Shown: in pieces, positions 25,344-34,249 of the stretch | How positions within the stretch are numbered: position 1 is the first letter of the stretch | Layout of the letters: each line of letters opens with the position of its first letter | From: Acinetobacter baylyi DSM 14961 = CIP 107474 | Lineage (GTDB): Bacteria > Pseudomonadota > Gammaproteobacteria > Pseudomonadales > Moraxellaceae | DNA length: 64,000 nt | Assembly (NCBI RefSeq): GCF_000368685.1 | Contig: NZ_KB849627.1 | Location: forward strand, 24,963-88,962 | Reading direction: 5' to 3' | Notes under the pieces: model-generated | The model's database searches: none | What the model saw: the letters and a program-made list of their open reading frames with translations, nothing else | Told to the model about the DNA's origin: nothing | Program-made: the position numbers and the translations under genes

Positions 25344-26987
25344 TTAACCCGATAACTGCATACGGGAGATTTCCTGTTGTTTTAAAACTCCACGCTGGAT
25401 TTTGCCACTGGCTGTTTTAGGTAATTGATCTACAAATTCTATTTCTTTAGGATAAGCATGCTTTGAAAGGCGTCCGCGGACATATTGTTTAAGTTTTTCG
25501 CTCAGTGATTGATCAGCCTGAGACTTGTATTGTGATTTTAAAACAACAAAAGCTTTTACAATTTCAGTTCTGATTGCATCAGGCTTACCAATCACCGCAG
25601 ATTCAAGAACCTCTTGGCACTCAAGTAAAGTACTTTCAACATCAAAAGGCCCTACACGATAACCCGATGTTGTAATTACATCATCTATACGCCCGACAAA
25701 GTCGATACTGCCAAACGCATTCATTTTCACAGTATCACCCGTAATATAATACTGACCAACAAATGCGCTTCGATTGTTTTCGCCGTACCCTGTAAACCAG
25801 AATAATGGAGAGGCAGCACTATCTATTGCTAATACACCAATAGAATCAGATGATAGTTCTTGATGATGTTCATCTAATACGACAAAACGATAACCAGGAA
25901 TTGCATATCCAGCAGAGCCAATCTTTACATGATGCTCAAGTGCATGGTGATTTGCGATGACCATACCCAGTTCAGTTTGACCATACTGATCATAAATATT
26001 GATGTCTAAATCATTCTTAAACCAATGGACGACCTCTGGTGTTAAAGGTTCTCCGGCACTACTCACCACACGTAAATAATCTTTAATTTCAGCATCAAAT
26101 TTTTCTTTAAATCCAAAGAACATCCTAAAGGCAGTAGGCGATCCAATCAAATTAGAGACTTTGTATTTTTTAATTAATTCAATTGCACGATCAACACTAA
26201 ATCCTTGTTCATCTAAAATGATGCTATGGCCCAGGCTTAAAGGCCCTGTTATCCCGTAGTACAAACCATAGGCCCAGCCAGGATCTGCGAGATTCCAGAA
26301 AGAATCTGACTGATTTAATCCAACAGCGTGCGTCATATAGCCTTTAAAAGATAAAATTGCTTTGAGTGGCACAGGCACAGGTTTAGCCAAACCAGTCGTT
26401 CCAGACGTAAACATCATCAAAAAATGATCATTAAAGGTAATCATTTCAGATTGATATTGGGCATCAAAATGCTTAAGTGCATTCCAAAAATCAGGTTGAT
26501 CTAAAATATCAAATGAATCTTTTTCTACTGTTAAGACTTTTAAATTGTTCACAGCATTTAATTTTGCCGCTTGTTCTTTGTTGGTCACAACCAGTTGTGT
26601 CTGAGCTACACTCAAACGATGTTCAATTGCTTTTGATTCAAATGCAGTAAATAACGGTTGATAAATAGCTCCCATTCGCCAAGTGGCTAAAATTGTAATC
26701 AACAATTCGGGAGTACGAGGTAATAGACCCGCAATGCATTGTCCGGGTTGCACACCTTGAGACTTAAAATAATTTGCCAATTGACCAGAATAAGTTGCCA
26801 ACTCATCGAAGGTGAATTGCTTTGTCTCACCCTCAAGCCCTTCCCAAATCAATGCGATTTTATTTTGTCCCACATAACGGCCACAACATTCTTCATAAGC
26901 ATTGATCGATTGGGGATGGCCTATCAATTGCTGCTCTATTAATTGATTCAAATCAAATGCTTGATATGCTTGCTCTAATGTTTGCAT
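25344..26987 (-). CDS. AMP-forming acyl-CoA synthetase (first paralogue)
   Basis: 547 residues. It activates a carboxylic acid to its CoA thioester with ATP. The adenylate loop is LLMFTSGTTGLAKP; other core motifs are YDQYGQTELG, YYITGDTVKM, GRIDDVITTSGYRVGP and the C-terminal KTASGKIQR with the catalytic Lys. It belongs to the acetyl/medium-chain (AcsM-like) branch. It shares exact length and many blocks with the synthetase at 31620-33263. It is first in its operon; an AraC regulator lies divergently upstream. It could activate the acid released by the amidase. Confidence 0.92.
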   Translation of the reverse strand: MQTLEQAYQAFDLNQLIEQQLIGHPQSINAYEECCGRYVGQNKIALIWEGLEGETKQFTFDELATYSGQLANYFKSQGVQPGQCIAGLLPRTPELLITILATWRMGAIYQPLFTAFESKAIEHRLSVAQTQLVVTNKEQAAKLNAVNNLKVLTVEKDSFDILDQPDFWNALKHFDAQYQSEMITFNDHFLMMFTSGTTGLAKPVPVPLKAILSFKGYMTHAVGLNQSDSFWNLADPGWAYGLYYGITGPLSLGHSIILDEQGFSVDRAIELIKKYKVSNLIGSPTAFRMFFGFKEKFDAEIKDYLRVVSSAGEPLTPEVVHWFKNDLDINIYDQYGQTELGMVIANHHALEHHVKIGSAGYAIPGYRFVVLDEHHQELSSDSIGVLAIDSAASPLFWFTGYGENNRSAFVGQYYITGDTVKMNAFGSIDFVGRIDDVITTSGYRVGPFDVESTLLECQEVLESAVIGKPDAIRTEIVKAFVVLKSQYKSQADQSLSEKLKQYVRGRLSKHAYPKEIEFVDQLPKTASGKIQRGVLKQQEISRMQLSG

Positions 26988-27428
26988 TTCATTATTCTCC
27001 CTTTTTTCCCTGTTATTCTGATAGATGTATCAAATACAAAAATCGTATTTCCTATATCATCTATAGTCCTTTAAACCCTTATATATCCTGATGATATTAT
27101 TCAATCCATATATAACTTAGCAGCACATCGTATTTTTTCAATTTCAAAAAACTGCAATTAAATTGCAAGTTTTAGCCATAAATTTGTGATTATTTTAGCA
27201 TCGTGCTGCATACACAATTTAAGTCAAGTTTTTGAAAAAAATAACTGCTCAAATAGAATTTGACCCTGATCACCCTGCTTGTGGGCAAGACGTAAGCTGC
27301 TCAAATAACTACTGCTTTTAAAGCAATTTTGTTTTGATTAAAGTACAATTTCAAATGGTTTCAATTGCTTTGAAGGTTGTAAAAAAGCATTCTAATCAAA
27401 GTAAAAATTAAAGGATTAAGGTTGTAAT
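26988..27428. other. Divergent regulatory region, 441 bp
   Basis: No coding ORF. It separates the acs-thiolase-acd operon from the AraC regulator. Visible dyads are ATAGATG/CATCTAT (27021-27064) enclosing AAATAC/GTATTT (27032-27050), close to the synthetase start, and AAAGCAATT/AATTGCTTT (27320-27371), close to the regulator start. Either could be an operator; neither has AraC-style tandem geometry. Confidence 0.5.
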
Positions 27429-28472
27429 ATGGATTTATTATCCCATTCCAATAAAGGGACAATTTCAATTGCTCTGGTTAATGAGGCTTTGCAGGGAGCT
27501 TATACGACAGGCTTGGATGTCGAAAAAATTGTGAAAGCTGTAGGGATTTCGCCCGAACTGCTGGCATTTCCCAAAGCTCGTGTCACTATTGATCAATATG
27601 CCCGCCTTTGGATTGAATTAGCCGACGTTTTGAATGATGAGTTTTTTGCAATGGACTCTCATCCCATGCGCAGAGGAAGTTACCGATTACTGGCCAAACT
27701 TGCCATGCAATCAGAAACTTTAGAAAAAGCCTTACAAGATATTCTTCACTATTTTTCGAATATTCTGGATGATATTCATCCGCAACTTAAAATAGACAAT
27801 CATCAGGCTTATATTGTTTTACAGGATCGTCAGCACCCTAAACGCATGTTTGTTTACGCAACACTGATTATGTTAATTCATGGTTTATTATGCTGGTTAT
27901 CTGATCAAAGAATTAGTATTGATCATATTAAAATAAAATCTGTCAAACCTATCTACCCTCAAGATTATTACATTCGTTTTTGTGAAAAAATTGAATTTTC
28001 TTCAGATGAGAATCTGATCGCGATTAATTCAGCATGTTTAAAATTAAAAATCAAAAAAAATAAAAATGATCTGATTAATTTTTTAAAACATACCCCTCAT
28101 AATTTGTTAGTTCGCTACAAAAATGAAGATGCACTTGGTCTTCTCATTAGAAGGCACCTTATTCGTCATCATCCTTCAGAATGGCCAGAGTTAAAGCAAC
28201 TTTCCCATGAATTACACATGTCGGAAGCAACCCTTCAACGACGTCTCAAAGCTGAAAATATGAGCTATCAAGCTTTAAAAAATGAAATTCGTTGCGATAT
28301 TGCGATTGAGCAATTGATTAATACCAAACATACTTTAAATGAAATCAGTGAAGCACTGGATTTTCATGATCCAAGTGCTTTCCATAGAGCATTTAAAAAG
28401 TGGATGGGAATGAGTCCAAGTGCATATAGAAAAGCATATTTCCAGCACAAAATTCCGCCTGTCTCTGCATAA
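27429..28472 (+). CDS. AraC-family regulator (OruR/ArgR-type sensor domain)
   Basis: 347 residues. The N-terminal ~190 residues match the arabinose-binding-like domain of OruR-type regulators (ALQGAYTTGLDVEKIVKAVG, PMRRGSYRLLAKLAMQSETL). The HTH domain (about 235-335) has LKQLSHELHMSEATLQRRLKAEN and ISEALDFHDPSAFHRAFKKWMG. It is divergent from the first acyl-CoA operon and tail-to-tail with the second, so it may control either. OruR-type members often sense fatty acids or amino-acid-derived compounds. The target is inferred by position only. Confidence 0.88.
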   Translation: MDLLSHSNKGTISIALVNEALQGAYTTGLDVEKIVKAVGISPELLAFPKARVTIDQYARLWIELADVLNDEFFAMDSHPMRRGSYRLLAKLAMQSETLEKALQDILHYFSNILDDIHPQLKIDNHQAYIVLQDRQHPKRMFVYATLIMLIHGLLCWLSDQRISIDHIKIKSVKPIYPQDYYIRFCEKIEFSSDENLIAINSACLKLKIKKNKNDLINFLKHTPHNLLVRYKNEDALGLLIRRHLIRHHPSEWPELKQLSHELHMSEATLQRRLKAENMSYQALKNEIRCDIAIEQLINTKHTLNEISEALDFHDPSAFHRAFKKWMGMSPSAYRKAYFQHKIPPVSA

Positions 28473-28543
28473 AAGCATATTTAGAACTAGCGGAATAGCA
28501 GCAAGAAATCTCTTACGCTTGCCAGTAAGTCAGTCTGAAATGA

Positions 28544-29572
28544 CTAACCTAATTGGCCTAATATATTATCTAAAGTCGCATTATGCTGCTGCCATTGCGG
28601 TTGTTTATCTTTATCAATAATCAACGCTCGAACACCCTCAATCATATCACCATGTTCAAACCAGATATCCTGTAATTTTCGCTCGATACGCATACATTGC
28701 TGTAATGACCATCCACGCCCTAGCAGCTGTAACTTTAAACTGGTTTTTTTTGCAATAGAGGAACGTTGTTGCAAAGTATTTAACACTTTACTTGTCCATA
28801 CTTGATAGTTGGGATCTTGTTCATTTTTCAAACTTTCTTCGATATCTTGCACATTTTTAAGACCAAAATGCTGACGAATGGCTTCAAGCCATAGACTGAG
28901 TTCACTCTGAACAGGGCTGGAGATATAAGCAGAAATAATCTTCTGAATATGAAATTTATCTAAGTTCTGTGATTGGCTGAATGCATTTTCTAGTCGCTCA
29001 AAATTCTGACTCGGAACATGATAATCAATCAGATCTAAATACAATGCATCACTACTACTGATTTGATCACCAGTCAGTGCCAAATATACCCCAACATCAT
29101 CTAAACGAGATAAGAAATAAGTCGCTGCAACATCTGGGAAAAAACCTATTGCTGTTTCTGGCATTGAAAATCGTGATTTTTCACTACTCACCAAGATATG
29201 ACAAGCCTGTGCTAAACCAAAACCACCACCCAATACATATCCATCCAATAAAACAATCACTGTTTTTTTAGACGTTCGAATGCTATTGAGCATCTCATAT
29301 TCAGCAATGAAATAATCTTTATACTCTTCTGATCCACTTTTATAACTTTCATAAAGATAGCGAATATCACCACCTGCACAAAATGCTTTAGGACTATTTG
29401 ATTTAATTAATATGGCCTGAACATTTACATCACCTTGCCAATCCTCAACTTGTTGACGAATCGCATTAATCATTTCTAGAGATAGCGCGTTCAGACTCGC
29501 TGGACGATTTAAAATAATTGTTCCTAAAGCGTTTTTATGTTCAATGAGTAAATGATTGTCAGTAGTAGTCAT
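28544..29572 (-). CDS. 3-hydroxyisobutyryl-CoA hydrolase
   Basis: 342 residues of the crotonase fold with the longer C-terminus of the hydrolase subfamily. AFCAGGDIRYLYE forms the oxyanion hole, YVLGGGFGLAQAC follows, and GFFPDVAATYFLSRL is characteristic of this hydrolase rather than a hydratase. It releases free 3-hydroxyisobutyrate from its CoA ester in valine breakdown, the substrate of mmsB, which is in the same operon. Last gene of the mmsA-mmsB-acs-acd-ech run, 12 bp after the hydratase. Confidence 0.92.
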   Translation of the reverse strand: MTTTDNHLLIEHKNALGTIILNRPASLNALSLEMINAIRQQVEDWQGDVNVQAILIKSNSPKAFCAGGDIRYLYESYKSGSEEYKDYFIAEYEMLNSIRTSKKTVIVLLDGYVLGGGFGLAQACHILVSSEKSRFSMPETAIGFFPDVAATYFLSRLDDVGVYLALTGDQISSSDALYLDLIDYHVPSQNFERLENAFSQSQNLDKFHIQKIISAYISSPVQSELSLWLEAIRQHFGLKNVQDIEESLKNEQDPNYQVWTSKVLNTLQQRSSIAKKTSLKLQLLGRGWSLQQCMRIERKLQDIWFEHGDMIEGVRALIIDKDKQPQWQQHNATLDNILGQLG

Positions 29573-29584
29573 CGCTTCATCCTA

Positions 29585-30358
29585 TTATTGATGTTTAAAT
29601 TGGGCTGGACGTTTATCAATAAATGCTTGCATGCCTTCTTTCTGATCTAAGGTCGCAAAAACTGAATGGAACATTCGGCGCTCAAAACGTAAACCCTCTG
29701 CTAAACTCACTTCAAAAGCTCGATTAATTGACTCTTTAATCATTATGGTAGATACCCGTGATTTTTCCGCTATTTTTTCGGCAGCCTGTAAGGTTTGTTC
29801 TAAAAGTTCTTCTTTACTAAAAACGCGTGCCACCAAACCACTTTGTTCTGCCTCAGCAGCCTGCATTTGCCGTGCAGTCAAACACATTTCCATGGCTTTG
29901 GCTTTGCCTATTGCAAGCGTTAGACGCTGTGTTCCACCAATACCAGGAATGACACCTAAAGTTACTTCTGGTAGTGCAAACTTGGCATTGTCGGCACAAT
30001 AAATAAAGTCACACATGAGTGCTAACTCACAGCCACCACCTAAAGCATAACCACTCACTGCGGCAATTAAAGGCTTACGACGCTGTGCAATACGATCTGC
30101 AAGACTAAAAAAATCATCAAAATAAATATTTGGAAAAGTTAATTCTGCCATTTCTTTGATATCCGCACCTGCGGCAAAGGCTTTTTCTGAACCTGTAAGG
30201 ACGATACAACCAATCGTTTGATCATTTTCTAAATCGTCTAAGGCTAAATTTATTTCATAAATTAATTCTGAGTTTAAAGCATTTAATGCTTTTGGACGGT
30301 TAAGTGTAATCAAGCCCACACCCTTACGTTTTTCCAATAAAATTGTTGCGAATGTCAT
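29585..30358 (-). CDS. Enoyl-CoA hydratase
   Basis: 257 residues from the ATG at 30358, which has AAGGAT upstream; a start at 30403 would add an atypical 15-residue leader. Crotonase motifs are clear: KAFAAGADIKEM, VSGYALGGGCELALMCD and LPEVTLGVIPGIGGTQRL, with the two catalytic glutamates in the expected places. In this operon it should hydrate methacrylyl-CoA to 3-hydroxyisobutyryl-CoA for the hydrolase that follows. Confidence 0.94.
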   Translation of the reverse strand: MTFATILLEKRKGVGLITLNRPKALNALNSELIYEINLALDDLENDQTIGCIVLTGSEKAFAAGADIKEMAELTFPNIYFDDFFSLADRIAQRRKPLIAAVSGYALGGGCELALMCDFIYCADNAKFALPEVTLGVIPGIGGTQRLTLAIGKAKAMEMCLTARQMQAAEAEQSGLVARVFSKEELLEQTLQAAEKIAEKSRVSTIMIKESINRAFEVSLAEGLRFERRMFHSVFATLDQKEGMQAFIDKRPAQFKHQ

Positions 30359-30410
30359 TTTTAGAATCCTTATCTTAATTTTATGATAAAAATACAGCAG
30401 CAAAGGTCAG

Positions 30411-31538
30411 TTATAGGCTTCTTGCTATCACTAAACGCTGAATATCACTTGTACCTTCATAAATCTGGCAAATACGTGCATCACGATAAATTCGCTCGAT
30501 GGGAAAGTCTTTTAAATAGCCATAGCCACCAAAGATTTGCAAAGCAGCAGAACATACGCGTTCGACCATTTCAGATGAAAATAATTTCGCCATTGATGCT
30601 TCATTTAAACAAGGTTTTCCAGCTTCTTTAAGCCGCGCTGCGTAATGAACCAATTGTCGTGCTGCTTCAATTTCTGTGGCCATACTGGCTAAACGAAAGG
30701 CTAACGCCTGATGCTCAAAAATAGGCTTTCCAAAGGTCACACGCTCTTTGGCATATTTTGTCGCTTCTTCTAGTGCAGCACGTGCCAAACCAACGGCTTG
30801 CGCTGCAATCCCAATACGGCCACCTTCCAGATTAGACAATGCTATTTTTAGTCCCTCACCTTCCTGACCAAGCATTAAGCTGTGATGTACTCGAACATCC
30901 GTTAAAGCAATTTGGCACGTATCTGACGCATGTAAACCCAATTTTTCTTCGGTGCGAATCACCTCATAACCCAAGGTTTCACGCGGCACAATAAATGCAC
31001 TCAGCCCTTTTTTCCCTGCATTCGGATCTGTCACAGCAAATACAATAATCACGCCCGCATTATGACCTGATGTTATAAATTGTTTAGCGCCATTAATAAT
31101 CCATTCATCACCTTGTTTAATTGCTCGGGTTTTAATGGCTGCGGCATCGGAACCTGTATGTGGTTCCGTTAAAGCAAATGCACCGATCATTTCACCTTGT
31201 GCTAAAGGCACTAGATATTTCTGCTTTTGCTCCTCTGTACCAAATTTAGCAATGGGTACACAGCCAACAGAATTATGTACACTCATAATGGTTGAAGTCG
31301 CACCATCTGCGGCAGCGATTTCTTCAAGTGCCAGCACATAAGCTAAATTTCCTGTATTTGATCCGCCCCATTTCTCACTCACCAGCATTCCCATAAAACC
31401 CAATTGCCCCATTTGGGACAAAACGTCTTTTGGAAAAATGCTATGCTTATCCCATTCTGCTGCATTAGATTTAATCTGTTCATTGGCAAAACTTTTCGCC
31501 ATATCCTGAATTAATAGCTGTTCTTCATTAAATTGCAT
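30411..31538 (-). CDS. Isobutyryl-CoA-type acyl-CoA dehydrogenase (second paralogue)
   Basis: 375 residues, paralogous to the dehydrogenase at 22966-24093. Motifs include GAFALTEPHTGSDAAAIKT, GGRIGIAAQAVG and the C-terminal IYEGTSDIQRLVIARSL. Sitting with hydratase, hydrolase, mmsB and mmsA, it most likely oxidises isobutyryl-CoA to methacrylyl-CoA. The 52 bp between it and the hydratase start contains no feature. Substrate is inferred from operon content rather than active-site residues. Confidence 0.92.
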   Translation of the reverse strand: MQFNEEQLLIQDMAKSFANEQIKSNAAEWDKHSIFPKDVLSQMGQLGFMGMLVSEKWGGSNTGNLAYVLALEEIAAADGATSTIMSVHNSVGCVPIAKFGTEEQKQKYLVPLAQGEMIGAFALTEPHTGSDAAAIKTRAIKQGDEWIINGAKQFITSGHNAGVIIVFAVTDPNAGKKGLSAFIVPRETLGYEVIRTEEKLGLHASDTCQIALTDVRVHHSLMLGQEGEGLKIALSNLEGGRIGIAAQAVGLARAALEEATKYAKERVTFGKPIFEHQALAFRLASMATEIEAARQLVHYAARLKEAGKPCLNEASMAKLFSSEMVERVCSAALQIFGGYGYLKDFPIERIYRDARICQIYEGTSDIQRLVIARSL

Positions 31539-31619
31539 TTCACATTCCTTGGCTCATTTTTATACAATGCATTAAGCAAAACTGCTTATTTTAAGCAATC
31601 ATTTTTTAGGTTGAATTGA

Positions 31620-33263
31620 TTAGGATTGCTTGGCAATCTCTTGATTACGCAACAAAAACCGTTGAATCTTACCACTTGGAGTTTTAGGCAACTCTGTCAC
31701 AAACTCAACTTGTCTTGGATAAGCATGTGCCGATAAACGCTTTTTAACAAATTGGCGTAGTTCCTCGGCCAATTGCTCTGATGGGCTCGTCTGTGCTGTC
31801 AAAATCACAAATGCTTTTACAATTTCCGTTCTTTCTGGGTCAGGCACACCAATAACTGCTGCTTCAATTACAGCTTGATGTTCAATTAATGCACTTTCAA
31901 CATCGAAAGGACCAATACGATAGCCTGATGTGGTGATGACATCATCACTACGCCCTACAAAACTCATACTGCCATCCGCATGTAATTCGGCTGTATCACC
32001 TGTTAAGTAATAATGCTTTAAAAAAGGAGATTTTCGACTTTCTTGATAACCACCAAACCACATCATCGGCGACTTTTGAATATCGACGGCCAATATTCCA
32101 GCCGTATCCGCTGGAAGTTCATTGCCCTGCTCATCCACTACGGCCACACGATAGCCTGGACTTGCAAAACCTGCTGTTCCTGCACGCACATCATGGCTTA
32201 AACCGTGATGATTACATACCACCATACCCACTTCAGTCTGACCATAATGATCAAAAATAGGGGCATCTAAAGTGTGTTTAAACCAACGAAATACTTCTGG
32301 ATTGAGTGGTTCACCTGCACTACTTATCACACGTAATTTACCCTTTAGGCAGGCGATTTTCGCTGGATCTGCTGCCATCATCATGCGGTATGCAGTCGGT
32401 GCACCTGCCAAATTGGTAATTTTATAATCCTCAATAATTTGGCACAAACTATCGATACTAAAACCACCCTCATAAAATAAGGTTGCATGCCCCAAAAGCA
32501 GTGGCCCGGTTATGGCATAATATAAACCATATGCCCAGCCAGGATCTGCAAGATTCCAAAAGACATCATCGGTGCGTAAACCAATGGCATCTTTCATATA
32601 ATGACCAAACGCGATTAATGCCTTTAAAGGCACTTCCAAAGGCTTTGCAGGGCCTGTGGTTCCCGACGTAAACATCAGTAAAAATGGTTTTTGAATGTCT
32701 TGTAAAACCAAATCACAGTGGTCAGACGCTTGACTCACTTGCTTCCAAAAATTTAAGTCTTGATCATTTACTGCATGATCTTTTTCGCCAATAACCGTCA
32801 TGATGGGTGGACAATGCGCTACTTCATCAAGCTTGCTCCGATTACCCAAATCAGTCACAACCAATTTACTTTTTGCAAGCTGCACGCGATGCTCAATCGC
32901 TTTCGGGCCAAATGCCGTAAAAAGTGGCTGATAAACTGCACCAATTCGCCAAGCACCTAAAATCACCACCAATAATTCAGGTGTTCTGGGTAATAAACCT
33001 GAAATACGATCGCCTGTTTGAACCCCTTGTGATTTTAAAAAATTGGCAAATTGACTGGACCACTTTTGTAATTGTGCAAACGTATATTGATATTGACGAC
33101 CATCTTTGCCTTGCCAATATAATGCTATTTTTTCGGGGTTTGATTCTGCATGTCGATCACAACATTCGTAACATGCATTAACTTGATCCAGTGAACCAGA
33201 TAACATTTCATTTGCTGCTCTATGAAAGTCAAATGAGGTTGCGACCGTTTGATAATCCAACAT
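31620..33263 (-). CDS. AMP-forming acyl-CoA synthetase (second paralogue)
   Basis: 547 residues, the same length as the synthetase at 25344-26987. LLMFTSGTTGPAKPLEVPLKAL, FDHYGQTEVGMV, YYLTGDTAEL, GRSDDVITTSGYRIGP and KTPSGKIQRF mark the adenylation and C-terminal domains. Within a valine-type operon it likely activates isobutyrate or another short branched acid to its CoA ester, allowing growth on the free acid without branched-chain keto-acid dehydrogenase. That would directly suit acids made by the aldoxime operon nearby. Confidence 0.92.
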   Translation of the reverse strand: MLDYQTVATSFDFHRAANEMLSGSLDQVNACYECCDRHAESNPEKIALYWQGKDGRQYQYTFAQLQKWSSQFANFLKSQGVQTGDRISGLLPRTPELLVVILGAWRIGAVYQPLFTAFGPKAIEHRVQLAKSKLVVTDLGNRSKLDEVAHCPPIMTVIGEKDHAVNDQDLNFWKQVSQASDHCDLVLQDIQKPFLLMFTSGTTGPAKPLEVPLKALIAFGHYMKDAIGLRTDDVFWNLADPGWAYGLYYAITGPLLLGHATLFYEGGFSIDSLCQIIEDYKITNLAGAPTAYRMMMAADPAKIACLKGKLRVISSAGEPLNPEVFRWFKHTLDAPIFDHYGQTEVGMVVCNHHGLSHDVRAGTAGFASPGYRVAVVDEQGNELPADTAGILAVDIQKSPMMWFGGYQESRKSPFLKHYYLTGDTAELHADGSMSFVGRSDDVITTSGYRIGPFDVESALIEHQAVIEAAVIGVPDPERTEIVKAFVILTAQTSPSEQLAEELRQFVKKRLSAHAYPRQVEFVTELPKTPSGKIQRFLLRNQEIAKQS

Positions 33264-33341
33264 ATCAGATACTCCATCCTAGATGTATTGTTATTTTTGA
33301 ATCGAAATTTCTACTGTTTAATTGCTTTTCTTCGCCTGATT

Positions 33342-34235
33342 TTATTGCGAATTTTGCGGTAAATATTGCTGAATAATACTTGAAAAATCCAGTTGTGCAT
33401 TTCCTTGCATACATAACTGTTGATATTGTTGTTGTACCAATCCAGCCAAAAGTACAGGCTGTTTGACTTGTCCTGCCGCTTCTATCGCTAGTCCAAGATC
33501 TTTCAACATTAATTGCGTCGCAAATCCATCGCTATAACCGCGACCAGCAGGCGCATTGGCAGAAACATCTGGCCAAGGATTGCACACTTCAGAACTCCAG
33601 CAACGACCACTTGAGCTATTAATTACGCCCGCCAAAATCTGCGGATCAATGCCTAGTTTTGCACCTAGCGCCATACCTTCTGCGACTGCCGTCATTGAAA
33701 TGCCTAAAATTAAATTATTACAAATCTTGGCAATCTGGCCCGAACCGACCTCACCACAATACACAATGTTTTTACCCATTGAACTTAAAACAGACTTCAC
33801 CTGTTCAAATAGATCAGCATCCGTTCCGACCATAAATGTTAATGTGCCTGCTTGTGCACCAATGGTTCCACCCGATACAGGTGCATCACAAACTTTAATC
33901 CCTTTTTCTGCACCAATTTTTGCAATATCTTTAATACTTTGCGGGTCAATGGTACTGCTATCGATACATATACTGCCTTGCTTGAGTACCGTAAATACGC
34001 CGTCTTCAGCTAAATAAATCTCTTTGACATGCTTGGCTGCAGGTAGCATGGTGATCACAATATCCGCATTTTTTGCAGCGTCGTGTGGACTATCTGAAGC
34101 AATGCCACCTGCCTCAACAAAATGTGCAATCGCAGTTTGACTAAGATCAAAGCCATACACTGTTGCGCCAGTTTTGAGTAAATTTTGGACCATTTTTCCG
34201 CCCATATTTCCCAAACCAATAAATGCAATATTCAT
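33342..34235 (-). CDS. mmsB: 3-hydroxyisobutyrate dehydrogenase
   Basis: 297 residues. The N-terminal NAD-binding motif is FIGLGNMGGKMVQNLL; the substrate signature DAPVSGGTIGAQAGTLTFMV (about 120-140) and the catalytic-lysine block GSGQIAKICNNLILG follow. It oxidises 3-hydroxyisobutyrate to methylmalonate semialdehyde, the substrate of the mmsA product encoded 14 bp upstream. Order mmsA-mmsB is the well-known valine-pathway pair. Confidence 0.95.
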   Translation of the reverse strand: MNIAFIGLGNMGGKMVQNLLKTGATVYGFDLSQTAIAHFVEAGGIASDSPHDAAKNADIVITMLPAAKHVKEIYLAEDGVFTVLKQGSICIDSSTIDPQSIKDIAKIGAEKGIKVCDAPVSGGTIGAQAGTLTFMVGTDADLFEQVKSVLSSMGKNIVYCGEVGSGQIAKICNNLILGISMTAVAEGMALGAKLGIDPQILAGVINSSSGRCWSSEVCNPWPDVSANAPAGRGYSDGFATQLMLKDLGLAIEAAGQVKQPVLLAGLVQQQYQQLCMQGNAQLDFSSIIQQYLPQNSQ

Positions 34236-34249
34236 CCTTGAACTCCTAT

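Noticed and set aside
16273..28472. A 14-nt sequence CCTGTCTCTGCATA shared by the oxd promoter region (near 16278) and the end of the AraC gene near 28458
   Set aside because: An exact 14-mer pair is expected by chance several times in 64 kb, and one copy is coding.
33556..34017. 153-codon plus-strand ORF antisense to mmsB
   Set aside because: It is an antisense shadow of a well-supported mmsB gene; Ser/Pro-rich translation without a ribosome site or family resemblance.
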